Positions 10,823 to 23,140 of a DNA stretch of 64,000 nucleotides are shown piece after piece (position 1 is the first letter of the stretch; every line of letters starts with the position of its first letter). The translations under genes and the position numbers were made by a program. This DNA comes from Glandiceps talaboti (taxonomy: Eukaryota; Hemichordata; Enteropneusta; Spengelidae): assembly GCF_964340395.1 (NCBI RefSeq), contig NC_135554.1, forward strand, positions 9,745,475 to 9,809,474, written 5' to 3'. The notes under the pieces are model-generated. The model saw only the letters and a list, made by a program, of their open reading frames with translations, searched no databases and was not told the DNA's origin.

Positions 10823-11245
10823 TAGACATTTCGTTTCCAGAGAGAGAAAATATATTTAGGCTGACTCGGTCCACCATAAATCGCCAAAAAGATTTGTATA
10901 AACCATGAATACGTTTTGGGTCGAAATACGGTAAATTTGATGAAACAATCCCTTTTTGTTTCGAACGCGGAAGTCATTCCTTACTGTAGCTATGCGTCTA
11001 ATCTTCAGGTAAGCTAGGGGGTCTTTTTTACGTAGGCGTAGTTCGAGCAGCCAATCGGCAACGAGCGGGTTATTCAAAATAGCTAGACGTACAGAGGAGT
11101 TCATACAGGGTCGACAATCGTGTCTTCCCTTCTCTCTTTCCCTATACAGGTAGGAATATATATTCAAAAGGTTGTTATATTTAGTCTGTAGACCTGGAAA
11201 ACAACAATCTATGCAATATTACACGCCCCTGTGGTAAGAGATAGG
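10823..11245. other. CpG-richer flank of the foldback element
   Basis: CpG dinucleotides are frequent here (TCGAACGCGG, GGCGTAGTTCGAG, CAACGAGCGGG), unlike the rest of the window. A minus-strand frame of 103 codons ends at 10856, with a moderately basic peptide that I do not recognise. With 8550-9129 this looks like one CpG-rich upstream region split by the insertion. It ends in the right arm of the outer inverted repeat (about 11195-11245). Confidence 0.4.
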
Positions 11246-12939
11246 GGAACACCAAATTTTGGTGTGTCACTAGAAAATTGTGTGTCAGTGGAGCATCAAA
11301 TTGGCTTCAGAGGGCACACTGGTGAGTATGTGATTGACTGTTGCTCCTGACTCACATTTGTACCTCAGACAGTTGAGACCCATATACTGAATTGCAACCT
11401 AGACATTGGCCCCCCTGTTGTACAGCAACAACCCTACTTTAATTGTAGAAGCCAAAACAAACTTGCATTTCGTAATGAATTATTTAAAAAGTGTGGTTTC
11501 CAGTCAGAAACAAAATATTTTGCATACTTCAGTATGATTTCAAAAACAGTGCCACCATATAAAATCAACATTTATGTTTGTCAACAATCTATTTATTAAG
11601 TATTATAATGACACCTCAATATGCATACACAACCTTCAATTTGCATACAATTATTACGCCACCATTTTGAATTCCAAATCCCACAACTAAAATTTGAAAC
11701 TGATATCCAGATTCAGACTTCATGTTAACTGATAGGTAACAATGTCTATACCTAGACTAAGAGTGTGTTCATGGTCACAATCCAAACACTGTAGCTATAT
11801 CTAGCCACTTCAAACATTGGCATATAAATAATATGACAATGTCTACATTCCTAATAATACTAGATAAGAAATACTGGTACAGAAAAAATGCTTGTATCAA
11901 CTTTAAGATCAAGATAGTTACCTTACTTTCTTGATGACTGTAAAAGACACCAACCAGAGTCGAAGTGTTGAAATTACAGAATAAACAAAAATTATGTAGA
12001 CAGACTTAAACACTCCTACCTTACTTTGTGAGTTCTCTCCACCAATGGGATTATATTTTGTGTAGTTTACATAACAAATACCATGAGTTACAACCTGAAT
12101 GCGACCTGAGGTCTCAAGCATGGACACACTTGACAGACCAAATATTTGCATAATGGTTCAACAACATAATTCAGCAGTTTGACAGTACCCTGGAAACCAT
12201 AACCACAAATATTAGATAACATACACCCAGTCTAATATTTGTAGCGTGCAATTATTTGGAACGATGAAAGACTAGATGTCTGCAATTTTTTGAACTTATC
12301 AGAGAACTGTTATCAGAATGTTTCTGGACATCAACGTGTGAACACCAGGTTGCCCAGGTACATGTACCTGTTTGTACTTCAAAGTGTGTGTGTGTGACAT
12401 AAATTCAAATGATACAGTAGTCGGAGATACAGCTATATTTACAGTGTTAGTCTATGATAAACTTTACACTTGACATACCACTAAGACAGTTGTTGTTATC
12501 TTTTGTGTTTACAATATTTTGTGTTTACAATATTTCTCATCCATATACCTGAGGGAGCTTTAGTTTTGTGACAATTTTGCAAACAAAATAACTTTTCAAA
12601 ATTCATGATTAAACTTTACAGACTTTTTCAATATGTGATGTCTGAGACAGCAATTTTTCAAAAAAACTGCAAAAGAATGAAAATTTTGAGATTTCAAAAG
12701 TTGAGGTGTCACACACTCAATTTTACACTTCCTCTCTAAATTCTCACTTTTCACTTCAGTCAAGATTGAATTAATATACATTTTTGTTCAGATTAAACAA
12801 TTAAGATACTTATAAATCTAATTACAGTCCCTTTGTGCTTTACTGAGAGATAGTATTTAACACCTCCAGTTCAAGGCTTTTTCCAGAGATCCTTTGCCAA
12901 ATATAGGGTTACATATATGCGGTAATAAGAAAAGTGCAG
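11246..12939. other. no gene seen
   Basis: AT-rich DNA with scattered possible donor sites near 11915 and 12015 on the minus strand. The short segments they would close are not in a phase that links to neighbouring exons. Nothing is supported as coding. Confidence 0.4.
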
Positions 12940-13012
12940 CTGGGCAAGGACTTGAACTGGGTCCTCCAAAACACTAGACTGTCAGTGGTACACTACAAAC
13001 CATGCTGCCAAG
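12940..13012 (-). mobile_element. tRNA-like SINE head or tRNA pseudogene
   Basis: On the minus strand a segment of about 73 bases runs from GGCAGCATGGTTTGTAGTG through an RNA polymerase III B-box-like AGTTCAAGTCC to CTTGCCCAGCTGC. The A/B-box spacing is tRNA-like, but the arms do not pair properly, so it is not a working tRNA. A tRNA-derived SINE promoter is the likeliest source. Confidence 0.4.
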
Positions 13013-13164
13013 GCTATCATCCCAAACATATTGATATTAAACCTCAGTCTTACCACAAACTGTTACTCTTAATTACCTTGTTACTATGGTTATAGAATGT
13101 TACATGCTGATTTATCTCTGGGGGGGTCATTAAATAATATGAGTATCAAAACAGACTTAAGGAC

Positions 13165-13270
13165 TGCCTACCACTTTGATTGGATAATTAATGTAACAAT
13201 AACAGGTGTTATTTATGGCCACTATTTGATTGGATAATTAATGGTGACAGTAACAGGTGTTATTTACAGC
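13165..13270. repeat. two tandem ~55 bp units
   Basis: TTTGATTGGATAATTAATG...TAACAGGTGTTATTTA occurs twice in succession with a small insertion in the second copy. Confidence 0.8.
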
Positions 13271-16194
13271 ATTGTCAACAGGACATAAGGAGTCAATGTT
13301 AAGTTATAACTATACATTCAATTGGAAAGTCAACGACTTGGCTCTTAAAAAAAACTGTGTTCTATTTACAGTATTGGCTGGGTTTTGGTATTCACTTCTA
13401 CTACATAGAAAGTGGATGCCAAAACCAATAGAAACACGGTCAACACTAAATGACTTGTCATACTTCCAACTGAGCCTGAAGATTATGTGCTAACATTGGC
13501 CAAGATTTAGTTTTTACTTTAAAATTCATAAATGAAATAAAGGTGACTACCAATTTAATAGGACAATAGACATACTACACACCTTTTTGTAGTGTAACTT
13601 AAGCCATTGTGCAGGTAAAGAGGTGACTCAATACCATGGGTAGCTCTATAGACTACCAATCATAGTAAACTACAAGGCTCTTTGTGACTCCATCCAAGAC
13701 ATATATAATACCTGCCTTCATTTTTCATTGCATCAGTGGAAGATAGTACACTGGCTTGAAAGAATGAACTTAGCCTGTCTACTGGGTAGCTATCTGTAGC
13801 ATCAAATCACAAGATCTCACTTTACTAGTAAAGAGATGATTTTATACCACAGGTAGATCTAGAGCTACCTGTCTACACATGATTGTACTTAGCATTAGAT
13901 TTGCCACCTTCAGAATACCAAGCTGCAGTGAATCCAATGTCATTGCTACTGATGATTTGTTACATGGTAATATTGCCAGCTTAGCAATGTCTACTTGTGA
14001 CAAAACTCAGATCAATCTTCACACTAACCTGACATTAGCTGATTTAGAACTCACTGTATCCTCCTCTATATAGGAGAAGTCAAATACCAAACACAGAATA
14101 CTGCTGTCAACAGAATACTGCTGAAGTCAAACCTATTGTCAAATGTCCTACTTTGCAACTGATAATTCAATACCAGTAACTTATAAGTCTGTTGTTACAT
14201 AGGTGTTAATATTTGAATCCTAAATAAACAGATAAGTATTTCCAATACAAAGCCAGAACATTCCTGAATTACCTCAGTCTACAACACAAATTAGCATTAA
14301 TTTTCTGACCAATATACTTGAAATAGATTTTTACCACCTAGCTGCATTATAAAAATAACATCAATCGATTTCTTGGCTGACACCATGCTTTCTACCCCAA
14401 GCACAATAGATACATTACTACAGTCACACATGATAGTAAGACCCTTCTTTTTTTAAATTTTAAAATTAATAGCATGAAGTAAAATGCTGTTACAGATATC
14501 AATTCAGCAATTTTCTGCCTGCAAATCAAATCATTTACAACAGTTTTCCTTCAAAATAAAATTGTAAATACTAAGTCTGAGTGAAAATTTGGACAAAATG
14601 AAAGCAGATCCATTTACGATTTGTAATCTTATTGGAAAATTGCCAGACCTCTTGACACCACTATCACCCCATACTGTTAACGAATACTAGGGTATTCTGA
14701 TTATTTCACTTTTACTGAAACCCCAGAAAAAAATAGTCAGGGGGGAAAAACCTTCTCCTCCAAATCTACAGGAATCTGTATCATTACATTTATGAACAGC
14801 ATAACAGTAAAATCATTAATAACTATAATCTCACTTAGAGCCAGATTTGTACCGCTTTTTGTTCATAGCTGTCTCACCCAGTAAATAATGGTCCATTCTA
14901 ATGATCATTTGATGTGTGTAATGTACATAATTTTCTGTGATCGTTCCAATAGATCAATGTCCATGTGTGTAGTATAATAACATTATCTTGGGTGTCCCAC
15001 CTTTAGAAATACTTCCAAATATGGGAATGAAATGTGACCACTGAAATGTTGACACACCACTGACCTTTGTCAGTTGTTATGCAAATGATGTAATTTACTA
15101 TGCGATAGTGAGGAAACAACTATGTAACAATGTTGCTTTACTTACTTTTTTGACCTTGATGACTAAAACCTGTTATCAACCAGACAGAAATAATTTTTTT
15201 GTACTGATATGCACACACCAAAATGTAAATTTTTACCCCTCCTCCCTAAAATAGTTTTTTTGGTGTGATATAAGTAAAACTTTGAAAATGTTCAATGTTT
15301 AAACTGAACAGTTTTCTACCATGATTCTGAAAGTTATAATAGTACAAACTCTAAATACTAATACTTAGATTAATAAAAATGTGACCCTAAAAAACACAAC
15401 AGAATTTCAATTTAAAAATTAACATCTTTTTGGGGTAAAAAAACCCCATACATATATGTTTAAAACCAACAGCTCTTGTCATGGTCATGTCAAAGAAAGA
15501 TAAAAATTCAAATAAAAATGTTCAGAGGTTCAGACTCAAGTCAGTTAATTCAGCATTGACATTACTACATTTACAATCACGGTATTTTTGTCCACTCTAC
15601 ATAATCATTCATTTTCATTTTATGGCCACACTTAAACTAAATTTATTTCAAGTTCACAGTACCATGAGTGAGTTTCAAACAATAGTTACAACATTCTAAA
15701 TCAATATTATCTAGCTAACAATTGACTGGTATTAAAAGTTATCTGGCAATAATTCTAATAAGGTGGATGGATATTAAATTTATCTGTCAACTAATCTACA
15801 ATTTCTAATAGAGTCTGTATTGAGTACACTTAGTTTACATTGGTAGAGTAACTGGTAGATGGTACAAGGTGTCGGTGGATCTAATCAAATAAACCACAAT
15901 ACACCAGATCATAGATAACTGTACAATCTGTACACAACTTCAGAAGTAAGGGTAGGGTTATCTACACAGTAACACTACTATTTCAGGTTAGACGACACAT
16001 TTACTAAAGTTCAATCACCATTGATAATGGTATCTCTCTCTAATTACTAAAGCCCCTATAAAAAAGTACCTCTGTGATAGAGGGATTTTGACCTTTAACC
16101 TATTTAGCATTGACAAAGTGTTTAATCTAACCCAGTGTCATTATAGTTCTTAGACTCTGGGATAAACCCGTTAAAAAAGTGTTCAAAATGTTGG
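13271..16194. other. no gene seen
   Basis: AT-rich. Short open frames have no start, splice or family support. Contains occasional A/T runs only. Confidence 0.4.
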
Positions 16195-16246
16195 GGTTTT
16201 TTTTTTTTTTTTTTTTTTTTTGGGGGGGTGGGGGGGGTGGGGGGAG
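16195..16246. repeat. poly-T followed by poly-G tract
   Basis: A T run of over 20 bases passes directly into G-rich sequence. A similar T-to-G junction occurs at 32473-32514. Confidence 0.9.
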
Positions 16247-17789
16247 TTCTTCAGACTTTGTTGCTAAGATGTTTATGAACTATGAACTTGAAGCAGTTTT
16301 TGACACTACATGCCACATTTATTAATCTCACTGAGACAAATAAACAATTTCAAAATATATGAAAAACCTGGTTTAGGTTTCCTAACGGTAAATTTACCAT
16401 ACTGTGGGAAGTCCCTCAAACACAAATAATCAACAAGTTACAAACGTATTGTCCATGTCTATGGTTCAACAATGTTGAACAGAAAGTTTCATGAATACAT
16501 ACAGTCACCGTACAATATTGACACGTCAATTTAGTACATTCACATTCACAAGATTCATTGACGCCATGCAACAAGATTTTTCAAACATAAAATTTGTGAT
16601 GAATGAGCACAAAACTCAGACAAGTGTATTTGCCACACTTCACTACAACCTAGTTCTCTATATATATGATTGCAAAGGCATACAAACTAACACTGGTATG
16701 TGAAAAGTGACAGACATACCTATATATATACAATGACTCTCTTTCAAAAAATCATTTTTCAACTGTCTGCCAACTCCTTGCATTCCCCAAGTAGTTTTCG
16801 GTGGTTGTTATATCATTGCAAGGTATGGTTAGTAGATAGAGTATTACTGAATAAAGCTAGCCTGACAGTTCAGCTAACACTTGGTGTACAGTTAGTGTTT
16901 TATAAACATATGGTCTCAATACAACTCATTCTGTGTATAATAACCTTTGTCAACAATGTGCTGCTTAGAGGCAAGGGTATCAATCTTAGCTTTTCACACT
17001 GAGTGTTATGTTCTAAGGACAGCCATAAAGAATACACAAGATAATTCCTATGTTCATATTCAACTTTTTTTCTACAGCTGTGACAGATAACTATTTTTTA
17101 CACCTAAATTTTAATCCTATTCGAGACTGGACCTATTACTTGGATTTGCTGACACAGCAGAGCAAAGTTGGGTAAAGGGTATTTCGTTGCGTCAGTGCAG
17201 TAAGGTCGTATCTGCCTGTACAATTGCTTAGAAGATACGATCTTTCTGTACTGATGCGATTTATATTTGTGACTGATAAAAGTAAGTGTAGAATCAAAAC
17301 TATTGCAATTATGAAGACAAAGAATTAAATAGAGTCACAGAGTGTCTATCAGACTATCACCTGCATGTGTTGCATAATAATAAATCACAACATGTACATC
17401 ATGCCAGTGTTCTGAGTACAGCGGTTACCAATTCAACACAACCCATTTACATCACTTTGTATATAGTCTACGGAGCATTGTGATAAATGTTCAACAATTT
17501 CACAATTTTTCGCATCTTACTGTCTTCAAGGTGAAAATTAGTTGACACTCAAAAGAAAGATGGCAGCTGAAACTGTACAATGTCAATGAACTTTGCAAAG
17601 ACAGGAAGCAATTACTATATTGTCTGTCGCCTAGGGTGTATTTACTGTAAACATCAACAAAATACTCTTAGTATACACAGCAGGGTGGCCATAGTTAAAT
17701 TTACAAACAGGTTGATCAATACACCTGATTTTCTTTTGTATACCTTTGTCAACTAAACAATGATAGAATCTAGATATCCTCTTCCCGTC

Positions 17790-18060
17790 AAATCCCATAG
17801 GGTGCATGTATTCATATTATACAGAGTACAAGCTTAACTCCCTGCTCTCAATATTCATAAGGTGCATAGCTTCATCTAACAGAGGCCAAGTAGTCGAAGA
17901 AGGTAACCCCCGCACCAAACAAATGCATGGCTTCATCCATTGGAGGTAGACGTCCTTCCTACCTCCATGCTTCATCTGAACAGAGTTCAAGTATGTAGTC
18001 CAAGGCAGTATCCCCCCCCCCCTCTCCCTCTCAATCTTCATGCCTGCATAGCTTCATCTC
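17790..18060. repeat. degenerate ~80 bp tandem units
   Basis: GCATAGCTTCATCTAACAGA, GCATGGCTTCATCCATTGGA and CATGCTTCATCTGAACAGAG mark three to four diverged units. The minus-strand frame across it is a by-product of the repeat. Confidence 0.5.
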
Positions 18061-18317
18061 AGAGTCAAAACATTGATAGTTTTAAATAACAATGATGGTG
18101 GTTATACTCCTTCTAAGTTTATACACAAAGAAAACTTAACGTTATTAACTTAGGATAAAGGAAATAAGTATCTTCCTTTAAGTCTGACCAAAAAACACCC
18201 AATAGAAGTCTCTTATTTCTACAGTGCAGTTATCATGTATAAAACCTTCAACATTTTTTATACAACAACAATAATATCCTATAATATACAGAATCTTGAA
18301 CCACTAGATTAGAATCT

Positions 18318-18436
18318 AAACATATCAACTCCAATGCTTTCCTTCCTCTACTAATGTAAACATATCAACTTAGAAGAAACACAGATGACTCCCTTCTGAG
18401 GAGGAAAGCATTGAAGTTGATATGTTTACATTTTAG
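18318..18436. repeat. inverted repeat, family D, copy 2
   Basis: Arms AACATATCAACTCCAATGCT and its near-exact reverse complement about 90 bases on, with a GAGGAAAGCATTGAAG core shared with the copy at 7517-7585. MITE-like hairpin. Confidence 0.7.
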
Positions 18437-18654
18437 GTTATGGATCACTGGTATGTACAATACAGTGAAGGTATACACCACTATATGCAATCTGTTGACA
18501 GATAAACCATAGTATCCCCAGTATTATTCATCTTATAATCTTTAATCTGATTATCATAATACACTATGTTAATATTTGTTGGCAGATTTAATTTTATAAA
18601 TACTAGATACATATATGATTTAGATCTAGGCTTGTAGCTACTTCATGTATTTAG

Positions 18655-18795
18655 ACTGTATTATGACACATGTCATGTCGACCTATCAACTAACTGGGTT
18701 AGATTGGCAGGCCAATAGGTAGACTGTATCATGACACATGTCATGTCAACCTATCAACTACCTCAGTTAGATCGGCAGGCCAATAGGCAGATTGT
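18655..18795. repeat. two tandem ~66 bp units
   Basis: GACTGTATTATGACACATGT...AGGCCAATAGGTA is followed at once by a copy with about five substitutions. Confidence 0.85.
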
Positions 18796-20160
18796 AAGAT
18801 AGGCCATGTTGTTCAGCCCTATCAGGCTTCTAAACCAGTGAGTGGTAGCCGATAGCCTGGCAAGAGTGTCATATCTTACAGACTAGCCAACAGGGTGCAC
18901 TTGACAGTGCATATATATCTTACACACTAGTAGCCAATATGAGCTGCCACTGTAAGCTGCTACTGTAAGCTGCCACTGTAACCACAGATCACGTTTTTTC
19001 ATAATTATATGTAAACACTTGGTATGAAAAACAAATAATTGATAAGTTTATTACATGGCACAGCTAAGAAACCCACCAATTACAATCACCATTTTTGACT
19101 TTAAATTCCTGGAATTGAAATTTTTCAAAAGATTTCTTTAAAGTTAACTTGTTACGCTAGTTTAGTTGCAGCACTGTTAAGTCTCAAATGTTTGCAGTGT
19201 TTTTAAGTACCTCGGCGGACAGTACTTACTACATTAAATTTGCAAAGCTGTTAAATGATAACTTGACTTGAACTAATAGATAAAACTTACCAAATAAAAT
19301 GTTCTTATTCTCTTATCCATTTTTTGTATACTACAACAAATCATTCAGCCTGAGGGTGAAGAATATTTGTAACCTTCAAAGACCACTGTGGCCGTCACAA
19401 CTTTTTCACTTACAATGTTGAAAAAAACCTAATTACAGTGTCTACCACCTACACTTGAAACCATCTAAATAATCTGTCCCTAGTTTTACAATGGAATTGA
19501 CAGAAGTTAACAACTATTCTATTGAAGGAATTTAACCCTCATTTAAAAGTCAAAACAATGTAATGTAATGTACAATACCTCAATGAGTTAATTTATGCTG
19601 GAATTTGTTTCCTTTCATCTCCCTGACAGAAAGCATAGATGAAAACAAGCCTTGCTGGAATAATAGTACCACACTTCTTGTGTACATCACAATATGTTGA
19701 TGAACTACCTTCATTAGAATAAGTCCTGGGTTGACTTACAGACTTATTTTGTTCCCGGTTACTGGTCAGTGACAGTGTCAATCAACTTGGGTGGATCATG
19801 GATACTACAGCATCATTATAGTATATCTAACTTTGTTTGGTGATAACAGTTAAATGTAATGAACAACCACCATGTTGAATAGATTATTTCTTTCAACTCA
19901 TGCAAGACTTTTTCAAAATACACACAGTAACTACCAACTGTTCTACTGCTGATCCTAAGTCAAAGTGTGCATCATATTAGAACTGTATTCATTCATTCAT
20001 TTTATTGCCAATTTAAAGCAAGTTACAATTACATAGTGACAGGAAATAAATAATCAAATTGGCAATTTGGAGTAAAAAAAAAAAGCTTTTCGGTAATCAA
20101 GTTTGGCTCCACCTCAGAGTTCATATGCATCAACAGCGATAAGGGCTACACAGAACTAGT
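18796..20160. other. no gene seen
   Basis: AT-rich. A minus-strand GTAAGT at about 19290 follows a segment with an in-frame stop in the useful phase, so I do not call an exon. Contains a short run of CTGCCACTGTAAG-type micro-repeats near 18940. Confidence 0.35.
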
Positions 20161-20164
20161 TATC

Positions 20165-21260
20165 ATATTATGGAACAGTTATCATCTAGCAAAGTTAGCC
20201 TGTATAATGTGAAATGGTTACGGAAAGTGATCAACCACCTGTTGAATCTACTATCATTATGCATAGTGAAGAAGGACTGTGCACCATGTTGTCTAAAAAC
20301 ACAACTGTAGCTACAAAATGGCTCCTAAGTGTACTTCAAATTTCCATCTTAGAACTGTTTAATGACCTGTATAACATGTAAAAGTGACATAAAAATGAAC
20401 AACCACCTAACTGTTGGATTGACTAGTACTGTTACCCTCAACTGACATCACTAGGCAATCTCAGAACACAACCCATAACTACACCATGTAGTCTACTACT
20501 GTGTGTCTCCTAAGTGTACATCAAAACGACACCTTGAACTGATTGAGACATTTAGTAGAGTTAGGGTGATGTGTATATTAAAACATGTGACAGTAACAGT
20601 AACAGAAAATGAAAGACCACCTGTTGAATCAACTGTTGTACCCTCAACTCACATCACCATGCAATCAAAAATATACAAAGTGTGCCTACCATGATGTAGT
20701 CTACTGCAGTGAGGCTCCTAAAGTGTACATCAAACTATCATATTGGAACTGTTTTGAACATTTAGCAGAGTATAAAGGTTGGTCTGTATAAACATGAAAT
20801 GTTACAGAAAATGAACAACCCCCCTGTTGAATCAACTCGTGCCTTAAAACTCATATCACCGTGACGTTTCATAGAAGGACTTAAATGTGCATCATACAAT
20901 CTCAAAATACACCTATAACTACCAACTAGTCTACTGCAGTATACTAACTCTCCTAAGTGCACCTCAAATTGCCATCTTGGAACTGTTTGCAACAGTTATC
21001 AGAATAAAGGTAGCCGGTACAGCATGTAAAAGTGACGTAAAAAATGAACAATCCCCTGTTGAATCGACTACTTCCCTTCAATTCATATTACTATGCAATC
21101 AAAAAAATACACAGCATGCCTACCAGTAGACTACAAACAGTTTTGTCTCCTAAGTGTACATCAAAATATCACACTGGTAAAGTTCTGAACATTTAGGAGA
21201 GTAAAGTTAGCTTGTATAACATGTAAAAGTGAGATAAAAACAAACGCCCACCTGTTGATT
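20165..21260. repeat. tandem array of ~170-230 bp units (about six copies)
   Basis: Each unit contains TCCTAAGTGTACATCAAA, an ACTGTTT/AACATTTAG block, a TAACATGTAAAAGTGA block and a CACCTGTTGAATC block. Copies of the last begin near 20242, 20413, 20623, 20826, 21058 and 21253. Divergence is about 15-25 percent by eye. Satellite-like, non-coding. Confidence 0.8.
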
Positions 21261-22403
21261 CCACCATTGCTGTACATATCAGCAGCACTCTGTATACTAA
21301 ACACTGTATACTCAATACCCTCGATCCTACCAACTAAAACACACATACACAAACAAACCAGGTCTGCAACCCCTGTATGCCCACTTGGGGAGATTTTTGG
21401 CTTCACTCCATGTCTAACAATGCAAGACAATAAAAGCTGAATGCTTAAGGTAGTTTATAGTTCAATAAAGTGTTTGGTTATTGACCAGTACACGGACCAA
21501 CAATACCACTAACACACTCCAAAACTACAAGTAATATGGAGACATTCATATACTGTATTTACTGACTATGTTATGTGATTACAAAGCACTGAATACAAAA
21601 TATACTACTATTACTAACCTCTTAGTACTGACAACACTCGTCACGCAAATTTCCATACTGTCACGCACCTGTAGTTGACATATTTAAAGGTCACAATCTT
21701 ACTACATTCCATGTCGCTGCATTTTTTTTATGCGTGTGTTAATGTTATTCAAATTCTTAATGGCATACATTAGAAACAAAAATCAATAGTCTTTCATTCT
21801 TTCATAATAGTGATTTCCCACGCCACCAGTGGGTAGCTAACATGTGGTGCTACAAACTTAGCACTTGACAACTACACACAACAATCAGCTAAGAATGTTA
21901 TATTGTTATATACAAAGGAATTGGTGCAATATATCAGCACAAGTTCAGGGACTTGTGAGTAACAATTGGGAATAAATTTTAGTCTGACTAGTAAATAATA
22001 CATTGATCAATATTCAAGTTCATGGGTTTGATTGCAAATCTTTGGTTGTAACTTGTGAAAAGGAATGCCAAGTTCATTGATTAGAGTGACACGGTACTAC
22101 AAGTTCATAAACAAGTGTATCCAATTTTTCAATTTTATATATACAATGGTATTAGTTTATTGATTGCTACACAAAGTCCTGGACTCAAGAGTGCAATTTC
22201 TGGGCGTGAAAGTAAAATTTTGGCTATAACTTTAATGCAATGGAATTGACTGATACTATTTTGTAAGATAAATATCTTACAATTCTATATTCCATGGCAA
22301 TCAGTACTTTGAAGTGGTCAAAATTATGTAACATCTAAAAGAATCCTTCAGACATTGGGTCGATCCCTTGGGTGAATGAAAAGTTTTTTGTCTATAATAT
22401 ACC
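21261..22403. other. no gene seen
   Basis: AT-rich, with no coding signal or clear repeat that I can support. Confidence 0.35.
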
Positions 22404-22405
22404 TT

Positions 22406-22438
<33 letters not shown>

Positions 22439-22440
22439 TT
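22404..22440. repeat. (ATC)n microsatellite
   Basis: About eleven uninterrupted ATC/TCA triplets. Confidence 0.95.
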
Positions 22441-22875
22441 TTGAGTTCTGACACATTTCCACAACTAAAGTTACGACCAAGTAGATAAGTACTGATTTAC
22501 CTTGAGGAATGTCTTTAATATTTTACATGTAAAGTTTCTGAAAACTCCCTACACAGGTACAGGAAATGTACAAAATGATATAATTAATATGAGGTAGGGA
22601 AGTTAGTTACAAAATCTTATCATACTTTTTTTATGTACATATTCAGTGTTTCAATTCAAAGAATCATTTTTTAAAATTTATTACAAAACACAATAAATTA
22701 GATAAGAAAGATTTTTTTAGAGGAGAACTTCTTGTTTTTTGTGTTGATAAAGAGAGATAATGAGTGCCTATTACAATTTGACGAAGATAATAAGAGGGTT
22801 TCCATGACAACTGTATCATTTGAAACTACTGATTAACTTTTCTATGCATGTCCTTCCCTATCATGTATATCAGTT

Positions 22876-23140
22876 ATGTGTCTACAGCTTTCAAAACTAA
22901 ACAGACAATTACAACTATCTGTTATTGTAGTTAACAACCCTACCAGATCTTTACACTCAAGTCATTATACAACACTCAAGGTTCCCATAACAAGACTGAA
23001 ATCATATGGAAATCGATCTTTTAGCTACACCACCACAATTCTGTGGAACCAACTGCCAAACGCTGTCTGCTCTGCACCAAGTATTAAGACTTTCAAATCA
23101 AGACTAAAGACATACCTTTTTCAAGAGAGCTTATTTGTGA
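22876..23140 (+). pseudogene. 3' tail of a non-LTR retrotransposon (LINE) ORF2
   Basis: The plus-strand frame reads TRSLHSSHYTTLKVPITRLK, then SYGNRSFSYTTTILWNQLPN and SIKTFKSRLKTYLFQE (parts cited). The pattern R-[ST]-L-x-S...YG-x-R-[SA]-FS...LWN-x-LP...TFKSRLKTYLF is the well-known C-terminal tail that follows reverse transcriptase in CR1/L2/RTE-like LINEs. The RT and endonuclease domains are absent upstream, so this is a 5'-truncated dead copy, the normal product of target-primed reverse transcription. Confidence 0.85.

Noticed and set aside
11918-12151. 77-codon minus-strand frame with two donor-like sites
   Set aside because: The segments defined by splice-like sites are 11-16 nt and out of phase; no family match.
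12940-13012. Functional tRNA gene
   Set aside because: B-box-like sequence is present, but acceptor and T stems do not pair and no standard anticodon arm forms; kept only as a SINE or pseudogene head.
19287-19330. Possible exon before ATTTG|GTAAGT on the minus strand
   Set aside because: In the phase that would fit gene 2 it has a stop codon; no protein similarity.
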